Source of the DNA: Sorghum bicolor
Taxonomy: Eukaryota > Streptophyta > Magnoliopsida > Poales > Poaceae
Length of the DNA: 64,000 nucleotides
Direction of reading: 5' to 3'
NCBI RefSeq assembly: GCF_000003195.3
Contig: NC_012878.2
Coordinates: 11,473,652-11,537,651 of the forward strand
The notes beneath the pieces were generated by a model, which was not told the origin of the DNA, did no database searches, and was given only the letters and a program-made list of their open reading frames with translations. Position 1 is the first letter of the stretch. Each line of letters opens with the position of its first letter. Shown here piece after piece: positions 34,101 through 45,900 of this stretch. The translations under genes and the position numbers were made by a program.

Positions 34101-34427
34101 ATGGTAGGACTGGGCCAGGAACGAAAGGTATCCTTCCACAGATCTAGAGAAAAGTTCTCGGCTCTAAAGGGGATTCTGTTTGTTTCTGCGTTGATTAAAT
34201 CGGTGGGATCTGGGTTCCCTAACGGACCAAGACATTGGAGGTGTGGCTGATCGGTAGGGATGACAATTTTATTGGACAGATCCTAATGGTTTTGAAGGTA
34301 AAAGAAGAACAAAGAAAGAAAAGGAAAAAATGTTCAGTAAAGTAAATTGCGAATGAACAAGGATACGGTAAAAGCACAGGAGGTGGAATGAAGAACTAAC
34401 CTCAGGAACGATGAAGTTGATGGCCAT
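31177..34427 (-). pseudogene. Antisense extra ORF: plant mobile domain (PMD) gene with six exons
   Basis: The gene is antisense between integrase and the 3' LTR. Predicted exons are 34427-34401, 34282-32831, 32752-32552, 32470-32092, 32018-31930 and 31854-31177, all joined by GT-AG introns of 73-118 bp. Exon 2 is the aminotransferase-like plant mobile domain (PF10536 type): A-D-V-L-M-L-T-G-L-D-V, F-L-N-M-W-L-D-K-F-V-F and G-P-W-W-F-I-N-M-W-L. A Pro/Ser-rich, basic linker and a C-terminal coiled coil rich in Glu, Lys and Leu follow. Breaks are TAG at 34085, 33221, 33086 and 31504, and TAA near 32240 and 31300. Extra ORFs of this class are known in Tat elements; their role is unknown. Confidence 0.8.
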
Positions 34428-34573
34428 CTCCTCACAAAAAGGATGATCGAAGGCTTCGAGGTTGGTGAAGAAGGGGCTTTGTTGGAGTTCTTGGAGATCT
34501 CGAACAGCGCTGCCGCCAGGAAGGTGGAGTTGGAACTGTGGAATGATGCGATGGAGGAGTACCCGAGAAGGAA

Positions 34574-34583
34574 CTATTTATAG
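34574..34583 (-). promoter_or_regulatory. TATA box of the antisense PMD gene
   Basis: The minus strand reads CTATAAATAG, a near-consensus plant TATA box, about 147 bases upstream of the first ATG (34427). A transcript starting some 30 bases downstream would have a 5' leader of about 115-120 bases. It supports transcription of the antisense gene independently of the LTR. Confidence 0.6.
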
Positions 34584-34735
34584 AACAAAATGGGCAAGGG
34601 TAAATCTGACTTATCACTTTGCCGTATCCGTGAAATCCGAGGATACTCAGGAAGATATGGTAACTGTTCGCACGGTAATCAAGGGATTGCGCAGGTGATT
34701 TGACAGGAAGCGGTCGTAATTCGGAGATATTTTAC

Positions 34736-34935
34736 TGTGCGAGATTTCCTGGTCGGTCCATCAGCAGCGCCTTGCAACGGTAATATTGCCGATGGGCGGA
34801 TAAAGTGGAGATATCCGTTGGGGAGGATAAGACACATCACTGTACAGGGCATCCTGGTCAGTCCATCGGCAGCTCTCTGTATCGGTGACATTGCCGATGG
34901 GCGATTGAAGTGGAGATGTCCGTTTAGGAGGTTGA
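34736..34935. repeat. Two tandem ~105 bp units upstream of the antisense promoter
   Basis: CCTGGTCGGTCCATCAGCAG at 34748 recurs as CCTGGTCAGTCCATCGGCAG at 34853. The later landmarks ATTGCCGATGGGCG and GTGGAGAT(A/G)TCCGTT are also shared. The pair lies 160-350 bases upstream of the antisense TATA box, a position where enhancer repeats would act. Confidence 0.75.
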
Positions 34936-35075
34936 GGATTTCGAGGAATCTGCGGAAGGATTAGATCAGGGTTGTTCAGATTGAGGTTGTCGGTTACCAA
35001 ATTGGGAGAATTAATTACAGAAAGGTATCGTTATTGCAGAGAATTTCGGAGCATTAATAATTTCATACTCCAAAA

Positions 35076-35087
35076 TTGGGGGGCATG
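35076..35087 (+). other. Polypurine tract of the Tat element
   Basis: TTGGGGGGCATG lies immediately before the 3' LTR start at 35088, as expected for the plus-strand primer. Confidence 0.7.
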
Positions 35088-35796
35088 TGTTGATACCGTT
35101 TTTGGACACGTATCTAGGATCGGTAGAGGGTGGATCGGCAAGACAGAGTAATGGTTACTGGTCTAGAGAAGGGTTGCCGATGAGGACGGTTGCCGACGAG
35201 AAGACAGCTGAATATGGCTAAGTCCGTGGATGGTGATGTGTTTATGCCGATGGCCAGTATTAATCGTTGCCGATGGGGAGTCTGCCGATGACGTGGAAGG
35301 AAGACTTGGAGGTCGCCAATTGATCCGTGGTGGTGTCTCAGCCTGTCGCGGTAGGATAGGTTTATGTTTTCCTTAGTTATTTAAATCGTTCTGTACACGG
35401 ATTCTGTTTAAATATGGAATTCGAATTCTAGTCGTGTCTGGTTGTAGCTCTTTGAGCAGGGTATAAATATAGACCCTAGGGCCTTGTAATTAATGAATCT
35501 ATCAATCAATCAAACACAAGTTTCTACTCATATTCCAGCATCTACTTTCTCGACGACTTTGTCATATTTTTCTTTTTCATTACGAGTTCTTAGGAGTTCG
35601 TCGACTTAAGCTCGGCGTATTCTCAAGTTCCGTGTCAATACCTCTTGGCCGTGGCATCCGGGCGCATCGCTGTTGTCGGGACCAAAGTATTCGAGTTATC
35701 ACCTTTGCCGATAGTAAGGTCAAATCAGCTGGCACGCCTTAACGTTTAAATCGGGTATTAGCCATTTGTGTTTGCAGATCAACTTTTGCATCAACA
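35088..35796 (+). mobile_element. 3' LTR of the Tat-lineage gypsy element, 709 bp
   Basis: It runs from TGTTGATACCG at 35088 to TTGCATCAACA at 35796, with short inverted TGTTGA...TCAACA termini. A TATA box (GGTATAAATATAG) is at 35459-35471, followed by GGGCCTTGTAATTAATGAATC near the probable polyadenylation area. The opposite 5' LTR is absent from the window because the element is truncated near 25060. Five bases after the end (AATAT) are the expected but unpaired TSD. Confidence 0.85.
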
Positions 35797-37336
35797 AATA
35801 TACTATAAAACACTATATATATATAAATAATATGTATCTATAGGTCCATAATATAATATTTACACATATGCTTCACGGACAAAGTGTTTACAACACAATT
35901 TATCTCCGCCACTCAAGCATCGTACAAATGATCATCGTTATTTGGTTTCATCTGCTCCTGAGGGTTGAAGTAGCACTCGCCGCCGGGATCCAAGACTTGG
36001 TCGTTAAGAAATCATGCGATTGTCTCCTGAATTTCTTTTAGGCGCACCGCATCCAACACCTGCTCCTTCAGCCACATCTTCTTTAATAGACATTAAAGAA
36101 AAAAGTTAGAGGTATGAATAGGATTTATTAAATAGCAACAAATAAATGAAATAAACTTATTATATATACATGTTACATACTTTTAGGTGCTCAAGATTAG
36201 TTCTTTTGGCATACACCGTCATAAACTCGCACACATAGTAGCCACACAAATTGTTGTCCGGTGTCTGCCGTAGAACCCACTGAAGTAAGATGGGCTTCGA
36301 AAGTGCTGCATTCAACTCTGGACGGTGTTTCTGCATGAACCCAGCCCAAACCCTAGCAATAAAATGATCATTATTAATTATCCATTACCAAGCTAAAAGA
36401 GCAGAATTTAATATATAGAGATAGGAGTTACCCTTAGATAATATCTATCATTTCTTGGTAATTGTCCTGTGGTTTTCTCAATGAGTCATAGATTACCAAT
36501 TGACATTGCCAGAGATCAATGACAATTAGTATCCAATGAAATTTGCATTTGTGTGCATATATAGGCAAAATTAGTATATATGTTCATATTGATCTGATTA
36601 ATTAGTTAAATAGAATGTACACACGATAACGACTCTTACTTAAAGTTATAGGGAAAGAGTATATATCTTTTATCTTTTTGGTTGATCAAGAACCTCCGTA
36701 GATTTCTCTCCGTTTGAGTTCTCCATAAGACATACGGGGTCTTGTGGTATTTGAATACAACATTTGGATCCACAAATCCAATCTCCTTATCATTTCTAAC
36801 TCTGAGGTCCCTCATCATGTTTCTGCATATGTATAGCGGGTTTCTGTAATTAGTTATATATATACATGATAAGTTACAGAGACATTATTGAAAGGAAGAA
36901 TCACTTACAGACAGAAGCAACTCATTAGAGATTTGTCAAGAGCGTCCATGTGGCATAGTTGGTGTAGCTCATTAAATTGAACATAAATAATATCATCACC
37001 ACGGAAGTAATGATAGTTTCTAATTCGGACACAAATATAGTCATTTGCTTTTCTGACACACGCTTCCATGTACCATTTGTTTAGCATGTACATTTGCGTT
37101 CCAAGCTTGCTGACGGCCGCAGGGTTGTATAAACTCTTGCCATATGTATATTCCATCTGCCAATGATCAATTTGTGGAGCACTTTCAATTGGTGCCCCCG
37201 CTATCAATTGGGCTAAGCTAAGACCAGTTTCCGCAAAAAAAATTTCAAGCTCATCAAATTTTAAATCTGCCGGTATCTGCTGGTCTAGCACGTCAATGTT
37301 TGAACCATATTCATTTCCAATGACTAGTGGGGGCAC
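35797..37336 (-). pseudogene. CACTA-A Ulp1-type (C48) cysteine protease domain
   Basis: This is the C-terminal part of the minus-strand gene that begins at 39844. The lead-in (37336-36905) has D-E-L-H-Q-L and M-D-A-L-D-K-S-L-M-S-C. Catalytic residues are visible: His in F-H-W-I-L-I-V-I-D near 36540, Asp in V-I-Y-D-S-L, and Cys in N-N-L-C-G-Y-Y-V-C-E-F near 36245. Ulp1 proteases remove SUMO from proteins; in CACTA elements of grasses such domains are common but their role is unproven. Exons are separated by AT-rich introns. The coding region ends close to the Tat 3' LTR, which has displaced the element's left end. Confidence 0.7.
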
Positions 37337-39844
37337 TGAATGCTTTGATTGTTCCCCAAGCTGTGCTACACCCTTGTGTGCTCTTTTCTATTTCTTCTTC
37401 TCTTCTTCTATGGATTTCCTTAAAGTGCGATCATAGTCCGATAAAGATGATGATTCTTTGTGAGCTTCACGCCTCTTTTTTTGTTCAGCCTCAACCCTTT
37501 GTTGTAGATCTTCTGGCCGTAGTAAGAGCTATGGCTTCTCAGGGTTTCGCTTGGCTTCTCTTTCAGTCTTAAGTTTCTTGAAGAAACTATCCATGTTTGA
37601 TTTTACTGAAGCATTTAGTTCTGCATCAGTCTTCTCATAGGACAGCTTCTTAGGAATGATAGCTTGTTTCTTTTTGGAGGCTTTCTTTTTTGGCGGCGGG
37701 GCGGCTGACACATTTGATTGTGTGGCCGGCCTCTTCTTTCGTGCTGGAGCCACATGTGGAGGCGATGGGGCGGCCGGTGGCGGTGTTGGAGCCCGAGGAG
37801 GCGGCGTTGGAGCCCTAGGTGTCGTTGGAGCCCTAGGTGGCGGTGTTAGAGCCTGAGGTGGCGGTGTTAGAGCCCGAGGTGGCGGTGTTGGAGCCCTAGG
37901 TGGTGGCGTTGGAGACCGAGGCGATGCAGCCGTGTCTTGCACTCCCTCGTCATCACCCGCAGCACTATGACATGTCGGCGACCACCTGTGAAAACAAAAG
38001 GTATGAGTAAACCGCTAACTAAGAGAATGCAAAATAAATTTAGTGAACAAATGTATAGTCAATTTTCATCCGCACCTAGGATTAGATTCATGACGAGGAG
38101 GTGGTGGTAGACTACTAGGTGATGCCCGGGAATAATGATGTAGCGCTTGCACCAACAAATAAAAGTCTTCTCTGCTTCTCCTAGAGTCTTCTCTCCATCA
38201 CCTTCTTCTATCTCAAGCTGCACATTACTGAAGCCTTTGACAACTCTATCCACCGAGACACTAGCATAACCAGGTGGAACTATCGCCCCATGGATTCTTG
38301 GTGTCCTCGTAGGGTCGACAGGAGTTACAACACCGACAGCAACCATGACTGTGGCAGTCCCCTGTGGAATGTGCAGCTCACATGTTGTTAGAGGTTCAGT
38401 GATGTCATCCACCGAAAAGTGCAGCCCCACGTCGTCTTGAATAGTTGGCATCTCTGTGGAAGCGCAACTACTTTTCAACTGACCGGGGGGGCTAATGTTG
38501 ACTCTAGGCTCTGATGCAGTTTGCCCTTGTATAGAACTTACTACAATCTGCACTTGTCTTTTGATCTCCTCGTTCATTCTCTCTTCAAGCGCTTTCTCTC
38601 GCGCTATCGCTTCACGAGCCGCTTCCCGTGACTCAATCACCATTGCCTCCAACCTATGCAACCGCTCTGCTTCATCTTCCTTCTTTCGTTGGTGCCTTCT
38701 ATAAGTCGGTCTATCTTTAGGGAAGCCATGCTCCCATGATACCTCCCTATAGCCTCTGGTTCGCCCACCGTGTTCAGCAGTCTCCAGGGCGTATGTCAGC
38801 TCATCCTTTTCTCTATTTGGCTGTCAGGTGCCGCTTTCAACTAATCCTCTAGTATAGGCCATTCTCTGTCCTACTCTCTCGAGCTTTTCGCCGTACACTA
38901 TCTTTCCGGTCTCTAGGTCTATGGTTCCCCCATGACCAAAGAACCAATACTTGGCACACTCGGGCCAGTGCATTGATTCTGGTTCGATCCCTCTCCCAAG
39001 AATCTCCTGTTCCAGCTTTTGCCACTTAGGAATAGCAGTCCTGTAGCCACCTGAACCCAAGTGATGGTGGTATTGCTTTTGTTTAGCATTTTCTTGATTC
39101 TTGATCATCCGTGCCTGACCCTCTTCTGAGTTCTTAAACTCTACGAACTCATCCAAAAATGCCTCAACTTGAAGTAGGCCTTATTGGTGAAATCTGGTGT
39201 CCGGCCTTGTGCAACAAAAGTTTTGTATAATGTCTTCTTCCAAGCCTGAAATTGTTTGGCCATCTTCTGCATAGCCCAGATTTTAACCTTCTCCTTCAAA
39301 GCTTCATCCTGTGTATCGAGCGTGAAATGTTGAAGGATATCTTGCCAAATCAATTCCTTGTCACGATCTGAGACAAAACTAATATTAGGGTTATCTTTCT
39401 GTTGCCTCCATTCACGAGCACTGACCGGGAGCCTATCCCTTACAATGTAGCCACAGTGCGCAACAAATTTTTTAGAATTAGCTCCAAGTACTTGTCCTGT
39501 ACCCTCATGGAATTCCGACAGAATGTACCGACCCTCCAACGGCTTCTTCGGGCCGCGCACTTTTCTACTCTTCTCAGAAGTTGTCGCCGATTTAGAGGGC
39601 TACACAAACAAGTATAAATATATTAGTATAAATGTCATTTATTTTTATTTCATATATATACATATATACTAGATTGTAGATAGACCTGATCAGGATTGTC
39701 TCCCACAAGTTCTTTATAATCAGCAAAGTACTGACTCCCATCATCTTCGCCTTGGGGATCTGGATTGGCACCGCTGTTGATTAGGTCCATCATTGCATCA
39801 TCCATGTTGTCATTCGGATTGGCCATTTCTGCAAATTTAATCAA
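37337..39844 (-). pseudogene. CACTA-A PttA/TNPA-like protein with proline-rich linker
   Basis: Exon 1 starts at M-A-N-P-N-D-N-M near 39826 and ends at a donor near 39685. Exon 2 (39602 to about 38060) has the Transposase_24 (PttA/En-Spm) region: R-G-P-K-K-P-L-E-G-R-Y, H-C-G-Y-I-V-R-D and W-x9-F-x-A-W-K-K-T-L-Y, then the hallmark Y-H-H-H-L-G-S-G-G-Y. A frameshift near 39150 and a stop near 38824 interrupt it. Next come a Glu/Arg-rich coiled coil (38690-38560), then C-E-L-H-I-P-Q-G. A repeat-rich linker (A-P-T-P-P-P-R units, 37942-37750) and a Lys-rich stretch lead into the Ulp1 domain. PttA-like proteins are thought to bind subterminal repeats. Confidence 0.7.
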
Positions 39845-39921
39845 GTGTTAAAAGTTTTTGACGCGATCAACAAAAATTATTTGGATAGGCTAAACTTAGA
39901 CAATATTCGATACAACAACTA

Positions 39922-40708
39922 AGATAAATTATAAAATAGAAATTATACATCTCATCTCAATATCTATCCCTACTAACTAATTACAACATAGGATAAATTA
40001 TATCATATAAATTATATAATACAAAAGATAAATTATAAAATAGAAATTATACATCTCATCTCAATATCTATCCCTACTAACTAATTACAACACAGGATAA
40101 ATTATATAATACAAAAGATAAATTATAAAATAGAAATTATACATCTCATCTCAATATCTATCCCTACTAACTAATTACAACATAGGATAAATTATATCAT
40201 ATAAATTATATAATACAAAAGATAAATTATAAAATAGAAATTATACATCTCATCTCAATATCTATCCCTACTAACTAATTACAATATAGGATAAATTATA
40301 TCATATAAATTATATAATACAAAAGATAAATTATAAAATAGAAATTATACATCTCATCTCAATATCTATCCCTACTAACTAATTACAACACAGGATAAAT
40401 TATATCATATAAATTGTATAATACAAAAGATAAATTATAAAATAGAAATTATACATCTCATCTCAATATCTATCCCTACTAACTAATTACAACACAGGAT
40501 AAATTATATCATATAAATTGTATAATACAAAAGATAAATTATAAAATAGAAATTATCCATTTTATCTCAATATCTATCCCTACTAACTAATTACAACACT
40601 GGATAAATTATATCATATAAATTATATAATACCAAAAATAAATTATAAAATAGAAATTATACATCTCATCTCAATATCTATCCCTACTAACTAATTACAA
40701 CACAGGAT
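39922..40708. repeat. 104 bp AT-rich minisatellite, about 7 copies
   Basis: The unit contains AGGATAAATTATATCATATA, TACAAAAGATAAATTATAAA and TCTCAATATCTATCCCTACT. One copy lacks about 14 bases and others differ by single bases. The array lies upstream of the first PttA exon of CACTA-A, between it and a GC-rich leader, so it is likely intronic. CACTA-B has a different AT minisatellite in the same relative position. Confidence 0.9.
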
Positions 40709-41683
40709 AGTAATGGAATAAATTCTAATTTTTATTTTGATTAAAGTAATGGAATAAATTCCAATTTTTATTTAAATTAAAGTAACTTGTGTTTTCTATA
40801 TTCAAGTTCAACTATACACAACAAGGTTTTTAATTATGTCTCAAGTAAGTTTATAGTATAAAAATATATAAATAATTAATCTAATAATATTTATATCTTT
40901 TATAGAAATGTCATAAAAATTTTAAATTGTTTGATTTTTAAAAAGTGTACGTTTCGTGAGCGCATGTGTTAAGTCGATCGGAGTACAACAAGTGTAGATG
41001 TAGGAGTACGTTTTGTCGAGAGGTGCGTATTTCTCGTGGGCATGCGTTTGGGAACCGATTCATAGTTTTGATTCAAATAAAATTCACTAAAAATGATTTT
41101 TATCATGCGTTTAGGCCACAACAGATTCACAGTTTAAATTATAGTTTTAATTCAAATAAAATTCACTAAAATGATTTTTATCATGCGTTTGGGAACAGAT
41201 TCATAGTTTTCATTCAAATAAAATTCACTAAAATCATCTCATTCATACAACATATCATCTCATTCATACAACAAATCAACAATTCATACAACACATCATC
41301 AATAATCATTTTTTTTCTCTGTGTACGTGCTCACCCTCGACGACGACGGCGCGGGCGTTCTCTGGTCGGGGAGGAGACGGCTGGGGGCGCTCTGACGAGG
41401 GCGAGGAGGCGGCCGCGGGGGCGCTCTGACGAGGGCGAGGAGGTGGCCGCGGAGGCGATGAGGACGAGGAGGTGGCGCCGGAGAAGCTCGAAGGCGGCAC
41501 GGCGGCGTGACGACTACGTACGGCTCGGGGATGACGAGGAGGCGGCGCTCGTCCGGGAGTGTCTCTACGCCGGAGAAGAAGGAGGCAGCGGCGGCTCGGG
41601 CAGGATGTGGAGGCAGCGCGGGGAGCGGCGGCGGTGAAGACGGCTAGGGCAACGTCGATGTGGAGGATGAAGACGATAGTTTT
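40709..41683 (-). other. Leader and probable intron of the CACTA-A PttA gene
   Basis: At 40730-41310 the DNA is AT-rich with short tandem units around TCATGCGTTTGGGA and ATTCAAATAAAATTCACTAAAA (three copies at 41045-41240). From 41330 to 41680 it becomes strongly GC-rich. A TATA box for the minus strand lies just beyond, so the GC-rich part reads as a 5' leader. ORFs in it (41306-41747) are Arg, Ala and Ser rich and look like composition artefacts. Confidence 0.45.
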
Positions 41684-41691
41684 CTTATATA
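41684..41691 (-). promoter_or_regulatory. TATA box of the CACTA-A PttA gene
   Basis: The minus strand reads TATATAAG, between an array of terminal-type repeats (41701-41820) and the GC-rich leader (41330-41680). The order array, TATA, GC-rich leader matches that in CACTA-B. Confidence 0.55.
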
Positions 41692-41700
41692 CACGCGGGG

Positions 41701-41820
41701 ACCTTAAGTCCCGGTGCGTAGCACCAACCGGGACTAAAGACCTTTAGTCCCGGTTGGTGACCGGGACTAAAGGTCCACCCTTTAGTCCCGGTTTCTGGCT
41801 AGAACCGGGACTAAATATAT
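41701..41820. repeat. Internal copy of CACTA-A subterminal repeats
   Basis: About six copies of TTTAGTCCCGGTT / AACCGGGACTAAA occur in alternating orientation. The same motif forms the element's two termini (19400-19510 and 47290-47517). No CACTA terminal base string is present here, so it is not another element end. It lies directly upstream of the PttA TATA box. Confidence 0.85.
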
Positions 41821-42235
41821 TTTTTAGTTTCTTATTTATTTATGCATACAATAATTAGATTAATATTGTTAATTGCATAGTAAATAGAATAATAGGTATT
41901 AATTTGTTAAAAATAATAGTTCCATTTCTTTTTGTCTAATTGCTTACATAATAAATTTGGAAACATAAAATCTTTTCATCACTTATATTAGCAAACTTAA
42001 ATATGAAAAATAATTAGTATTTTGTTAATGCAAAAATGTATTATTTAATTTTAATATCTTAAAGCAGATGTTTTTGATAAAAAATTTGTTTGTGCAATAT
42101 TTAAACGTAAATTTTGTTTATTTATCATAATTTATCTCCAAAAACATGATATACGTGATATTCACCATTACATCGGATTATTTTTTAAAATTTTTTCTCT
42201 ATTTCTTATTTATTTATGCTTACAACAATATTCAC
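41821..42235. other. AT-rich spacer in CACTA-A
   Basis: No open frame and no motif beyond AT-rich runs. The pair TATTCACCATTACATCGGAT recurs at about 42160 and 42228. Confidence 0.4.
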
Positions 42236-42870
42236 CATTACATCGGATTATCTCTAACAACTTTGTATTCAAATTTTTTTCATTTCAAGTCATCAAATGG
42301 GTCATTTTACCAAGTTTGACCAAAGTCAAAGCATTGGTTTTTAGAAACACACACTTTGACCGAACCCTATATGGTCCCAAATGGAAAAGTAATGAATACA
42401 AAGTTTGTTGCACTCATCAAGTTCTACATTTTGTCTAATGGTCAACTTTTCTTTTGGAAAAGTTTGAACCACTCAATTTTGAATTTTGATAGACTTCATA
42501 GCCACGCAACGGTTTTCGGAACCCTAGATGGTCTCGAACGGAAAAGTCATGAATACCAATATTGTTCCACTCATCAAAATCTACATTTAATATATAGACC
42601 ATTTTTGCATTTAACAAAGTGTTAGGAAGGTGTAGTTCAAAATCCACAATTGACACATGTAGTTTCATATAGTTTGTGTGAGATTCAAGAATTGGTGGGT
42701 ATTGTGAACTTTAACTTTCTCAAATGGAAAAATTGTTTATATAAAAAGTTTAGATCTTGATGATATCTAACAACTTGGTATTCAAAATTTTTTCATTTTA
42801 AGTAATTTAGTTTGTCATTTGACCAAGTTTGACCAAGTTTGACTATTTTTGCATTTGACAAATAATTGAC
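42236..42870. repeat. GACCAAGTCAAA-type module in CACTA-A
   Basis: It shares with the CACTA-D array the landmarks TTTGACCAAAGTCAAAGCAT, CTTTGACCGAACCCTATATG, AAAGT(A/C)ATGAATA and TCCACTCATCAAAATCTACA. Roughly one and a half units are present. It lies between the 3' end of the TNP2 gene (42996) and the PttA promoter. Confidence 0.8.
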
Positions 42871-42995
42871 ACATCTCTTATAATAGCAAACTTAAATGTC
42901 ATTTAATTATTTGAAATGATATAAAATAAGAAAAACTAATATAATCGTCTTAAGTTACAATTGTCACATACACATACTCTATTGCAATCTATTTA

Positions 42996-45900
42996 TTAGG
43001 CGGGCACAATAGTGATCTTCTTTTTGACGTATGTTCCTTGGTCATGATCTTGACGTAACCATGGACTGTCCTCAGCATTTATCAGTATGCTCGGATCTTT
43101 GGTCACATTGAAAGGCGTGATTCGGTCATCTCTTTCATAATCTTCTGAAATATCTGACTTGTCCTCAATTCCCACAATGTTTCTTTTCCCTGAGAGAACT
43201 ATATGGCGTTTTGGCTCGTTTGTTGATTTGTTGTCATTTTTCCCTCTCTTCTGTTTCGTAGACATGTCTTTCACATAGAACACCTGATTCACATCAGCAG
43301 CAAGGACGAATGGTTCATCTTTGTAACCAACATTGTTGAGGTCCACTGTTGTCATTCCATAGTCTTTGTTAACTGTCACCCCGCCTCCGGTAACCTTCAC
43401 CCATTGGCACCTGAACAAAGGGATTTTAAAATTAGGTGCGTAGTCTAGTTCCCAAATCTCCTCTATACGGCCATAATATGTTTGTCTGTTTCCATTCGGG
43501 TCTATGGCGTCTACGCGAACTCCACTATTTTGGTTCGTGCTTCTTTTATCTTGGCCTAGGGTGTAAAATGTATTTCCATTTATCTCGTACCCTTTGTACG
43601 TGAGGATGTGCCATGATGGTTGCCTAGCCAACAAATACAGTTGCTCATCAATCTAGTCATTACCCTGACATTCTTTTCGTAACCAACCACTGAAAGTGTC
43701 TATGTGCTGACGCATAAACCAAGCTTCATTCTTCTCTGGGAATTGCGATCGTAGGAAGTCCTTGTGTTTCGTGACATACGGCTCCACCACGGATGAGTTT
43801 TGAAGAACTATGTAGTGTGCTTTATTGAAAGAATCATCCCCCGTACCGATGTATGTTTTCTTTCCTAGTGTTTCCTTTCCACTCAGTCTCCCCTCGTGGC
43901 GCGATTCAGGAACACCAATTGGGTCAAGTTCAGGAATGAATTCAACACAGAACTCAATGACCTCCTCTGTCCCATAGCCCTCGGCGATGCTTCCTTCTGC
44001 GTGAATCGCCGCTTCTAANNNNNNNNNNNNNNNNNNNNNNNNNNNNNNNNNNNNNNNNNNNNNNNNNNNNNNNNNNNNNNNNNNNNNNNNNNNNNNNNNN
44101 NNNNNNNNNNNNNNNNNNGACCCAAAATATGGATCTAATTGACTAGATGAACTAGGAGGTGTGTCATGATATCAAAGAAGGATGGAGGGAACACTAACTC
44201 AAAGCAGAGAAGACATTGAACCACATCATTCTGTAGAGCAGCTAGTTCCAGTGGATTGATTGCCTTCTGAGAAATTGCATTGAGGAATGCACATAGCTTT
44301 ACGGTGGCCAGACGTACATGTGGAGGTAGAATTCCTCTTAATGCAACTGGAAGCAATTGTGTCATAAGCACATGGCAGTCATGCGACTTTAAGTTCAGAA
44401 ATTTCTTCTCAGGCACATTAATTATACCTTTTATATTAGAGGAGAATCCAGATGGGACCTTGATGCTGCTTAAGCATTCAAACATGATTTCTTTCTTCAT
44501 TGCTAAGAGTGTAGCTAGCAGGTCTTAAATATTGGCGTCCATCATGTGTCTTCTCTGGATGCAGGTTGTCTCGTTCTTCCATGCGTTGCAAGTCTTGTCG
44601 TGCTTCAAGTGAATCCTTAGGCTTACCATATACACCCATGAATCCTAGAAGGTTCACACAAAGATTCTTTGTTAGGTGCATGACGTCGATCGCATTCCGG
44701 ACCTCTAGGACTTGCCAATAGGGTAGCTCCCAAAATATTGACTTCTTCTTCCACATGGGTGCATGACCCGCTGCATCTTTTGGAACTGGTTGGCTGCCTT
44801 GTCCCTTACCAAAAACTACTTTCACATCCTTAACCATCTCAAATACATCTTCTCCAGTTCTGTTGCGAGGCTTGCATCGGTGGTTTGCCTTACCTTTAAA
44901 ATGCTTTCCTTTCTTTCTAACTGGATGATTCATAGAAAGAAATCGATGATACCCAAGGTACACGACCTTGCTGCATTTTTTCAAATATATACTATCAAGG
45001 TCATCAAAACAATGTGTGCATGCATTATATCCCTTGTTTGTCTGCCCTGAAAGATTACTTAGAACAGGCCAATCATTGATTGTCACAAACAACAGTGCTC
45101 GTAGGTCGAAGTGTTCCTGTTTGTACTCATCCCACACACGAACACCTGTTTCACTCCATAAAAGAAGGAGTTCTTCAATTAATGGCCTTAGATAGACATC
45201 AATGTCATTGCCCGGTTGCTTCGGGCCTTGGATAGCACCGGCATCATAATGAACTTTTGCTTCATGCATAACCATGGAGGAAGGTTGTAGATACATAGTG
45301 TAACAGGCCAAGTGCTATGACTACTGCTTTGCTCACCAAAAGGATTCATACCGTCCGTACTTAAAGCGAACCTTAAGTTTCTTGCGTCTTTTGCAAACTC
45401 TAGAAATTCCCTGTCTATTGCTCTCCACTGGGACCCATCAGCAGGGTGTCTCAACATGTTGTCTACTTTACGGTCTTCTTTGTGCCACCGCAACAATTTT
45501 GCATGGTCCTTATTTCTAAAAAGACGTTTCAGACGTGGTATTATAGGAGCATACCACATAACCTTTACAGGGATTTTTTTCTGGGACATTCTTCCCCCTC
45601 AACATCGCCAGGGTCATCTCGCCTGATCTTATACCGTGATGCTTTACATACGGGGCATTCATCTAAATTCTCGTAGTCCTTGCCACGGTATACGATGCAG
45701 TTGTTAGGACATGCATGTATCTTCTTTATTCATTAGGCTTCGGCAGCATTTTTTTGGATCTTCAGTAATTGCCCAAATGCCTTATCTGATACACCATTCT
45801 GTGCCGTCCATTTTAACAATTCTAGTGTTGTACCCAGTTTTTTTTCCCATCCTGGGCAGATGGATATAGTAATTTCTTGTGATCTTCTAACATGTGGTCA

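Noticed and set aside
34462..34964. Plus-strand ORFs upstream of the Tat 3' LTR
   Set aside because: They overlap the antisense gene's leader and the 105 bp tandem units and show no domain.
39922..40708. CRISPR-like array
   Set aside because: The repeats are contiguous 104 bp units without unique spacers, in a plant transposon intron.
41690..41830. A separate CACTA element end inside element A
   Set aside because: The array has the subterminal motif but no CACTA terminus and no TSD at either side; the parallel array in element B supports an internal position.
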